Source of the DNA: Desulfurococcales archaeon
Lineage (GTDB): Archaea > Thermoproteota > Thermoprotei_A > Sulfolobales > NBVN01
Reading direction: 5' to 3'
Assembly: GCA_021158735.1 (NCBI GenBank)
Contig: JAGGUC010000095.1
Span: forward strand, 1-5,054
DNA: 5,054 nt
The position numbers and the translations under genes were made by a program. Positions within the stretch are counted from its first letter, which is position 1. Each line of letters opens with the position of its first letter. Shown piece by piece: positions 5,013 through 5,054 of this stretch. The notes under the pieces are model-generated. The model saw only the letters and a program-made list of their open reading frames with translations. It had not been told where the DNA came from and made no database searches.

Positions 5013-5054
5013 CTAATTAAGACTAATTCTACTTAATGACTTAATAACCCTTAA
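5013..5054 (-). CDS. Possible 3' end of a further minus-strand gene
   Basis: Reading in from the right edge on the minus strand, one frame is open for 13 codons and ends at TAG (5015-5013), giving a tail of LRVIKSLSRISLN. The other two minus frames close within the first few codons. This is too short to establish coding, and the stretch also consists of repeated ACTTAAT-like words, so it may be non-coding. Confidence 0.2.
   Translation of the reverse strand, partial: LRVIKSLSRISLN
5016..5046. repeat. Cluster of short ACTTAAT direct and inverted repeats
   Basis: ACTTAATG (5031-5038) is followed at once by ACTTAATA (5039-5046). ATTAAG (5016-5021) and CTTAAT (5032-5037) also form an inverted pair. 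The cluster lies 20-50 bp upstream of the 59-aa gene's TATA box. It could be a regulator site, or low-complexity AT-rich DNA. Confidence 0.3.

Overview
This window looks like chromosomal DNA of a thermophilic archaeon, most likely of the phylum Thermoproteota (Crenarchaeota). The clues are a CDC48/VAT-type AAA+ ATPase with a paired double-psi-barrel N-domain, an archaeal-type class I arginyl-tRNA synthetase, TATA-box promoters, a full GGAGGTG Shine-Dalgarno before one gene, heavy use of AGG/AGA/ATA codons, and very small Cys-rich proteins typical of crenarchaeal genomes. I cannot fix the genus from sequence reading alone.

Layout, left to right. Positions 1-1325 (minus strand) hold the first 441 codons of a CDC48/VAT unfoldase, covering the N-domain and nearly all of the first ATPase ring; the gene continues off the left edge. 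A 117-bp gap with a TATA box separates it from argS (1443-3386, minus), which is complete. A 125-bp AT-rich gap follows, then three small genes around one regulatory region. These are a 109-aa four-cysteine protein (3512-3841, minus), a 95-aa winged-helix protein (3997-4284, minus) and, diverging from the latter, a 127-aa nine-cysteine protein (4371-4754, plus). A 59-aa TTG-start gene (4772-4951, minus) converges on that last gene. It resembles a minimal thioredoxin/glutaredoxin fold without the CxxC. The last about 100 bp hold its promoter and perhaps the tail of another minus-strand gene.

How they may work together. CDC48 and argS are housekeeping genes for protein quality control and translation; their adjacency does not by itself imply a joint function. 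The right third is more unusual. A small putative DNA-binding protein and a Cys-rich protein diverge from overlapping TATA elements built around a perfect 14-bp palindrome. A second Cys-rich protein with related cysteine layout lies downstream of the DNA-binding gene, and a thioredoxin-like protein lies next to the first. A metal- or redox-linked locus is a reasonable inference, but nothing in the sequence proves it.

For most genes here the TATA-like element is centred about 41-44 bp before the start codon, which implies short leaders of roughly 15-20 nt. No rRNA, tRNA, CRISPR array, insertion sequence or transposase was seen, and no gap exceeds 300 bp.
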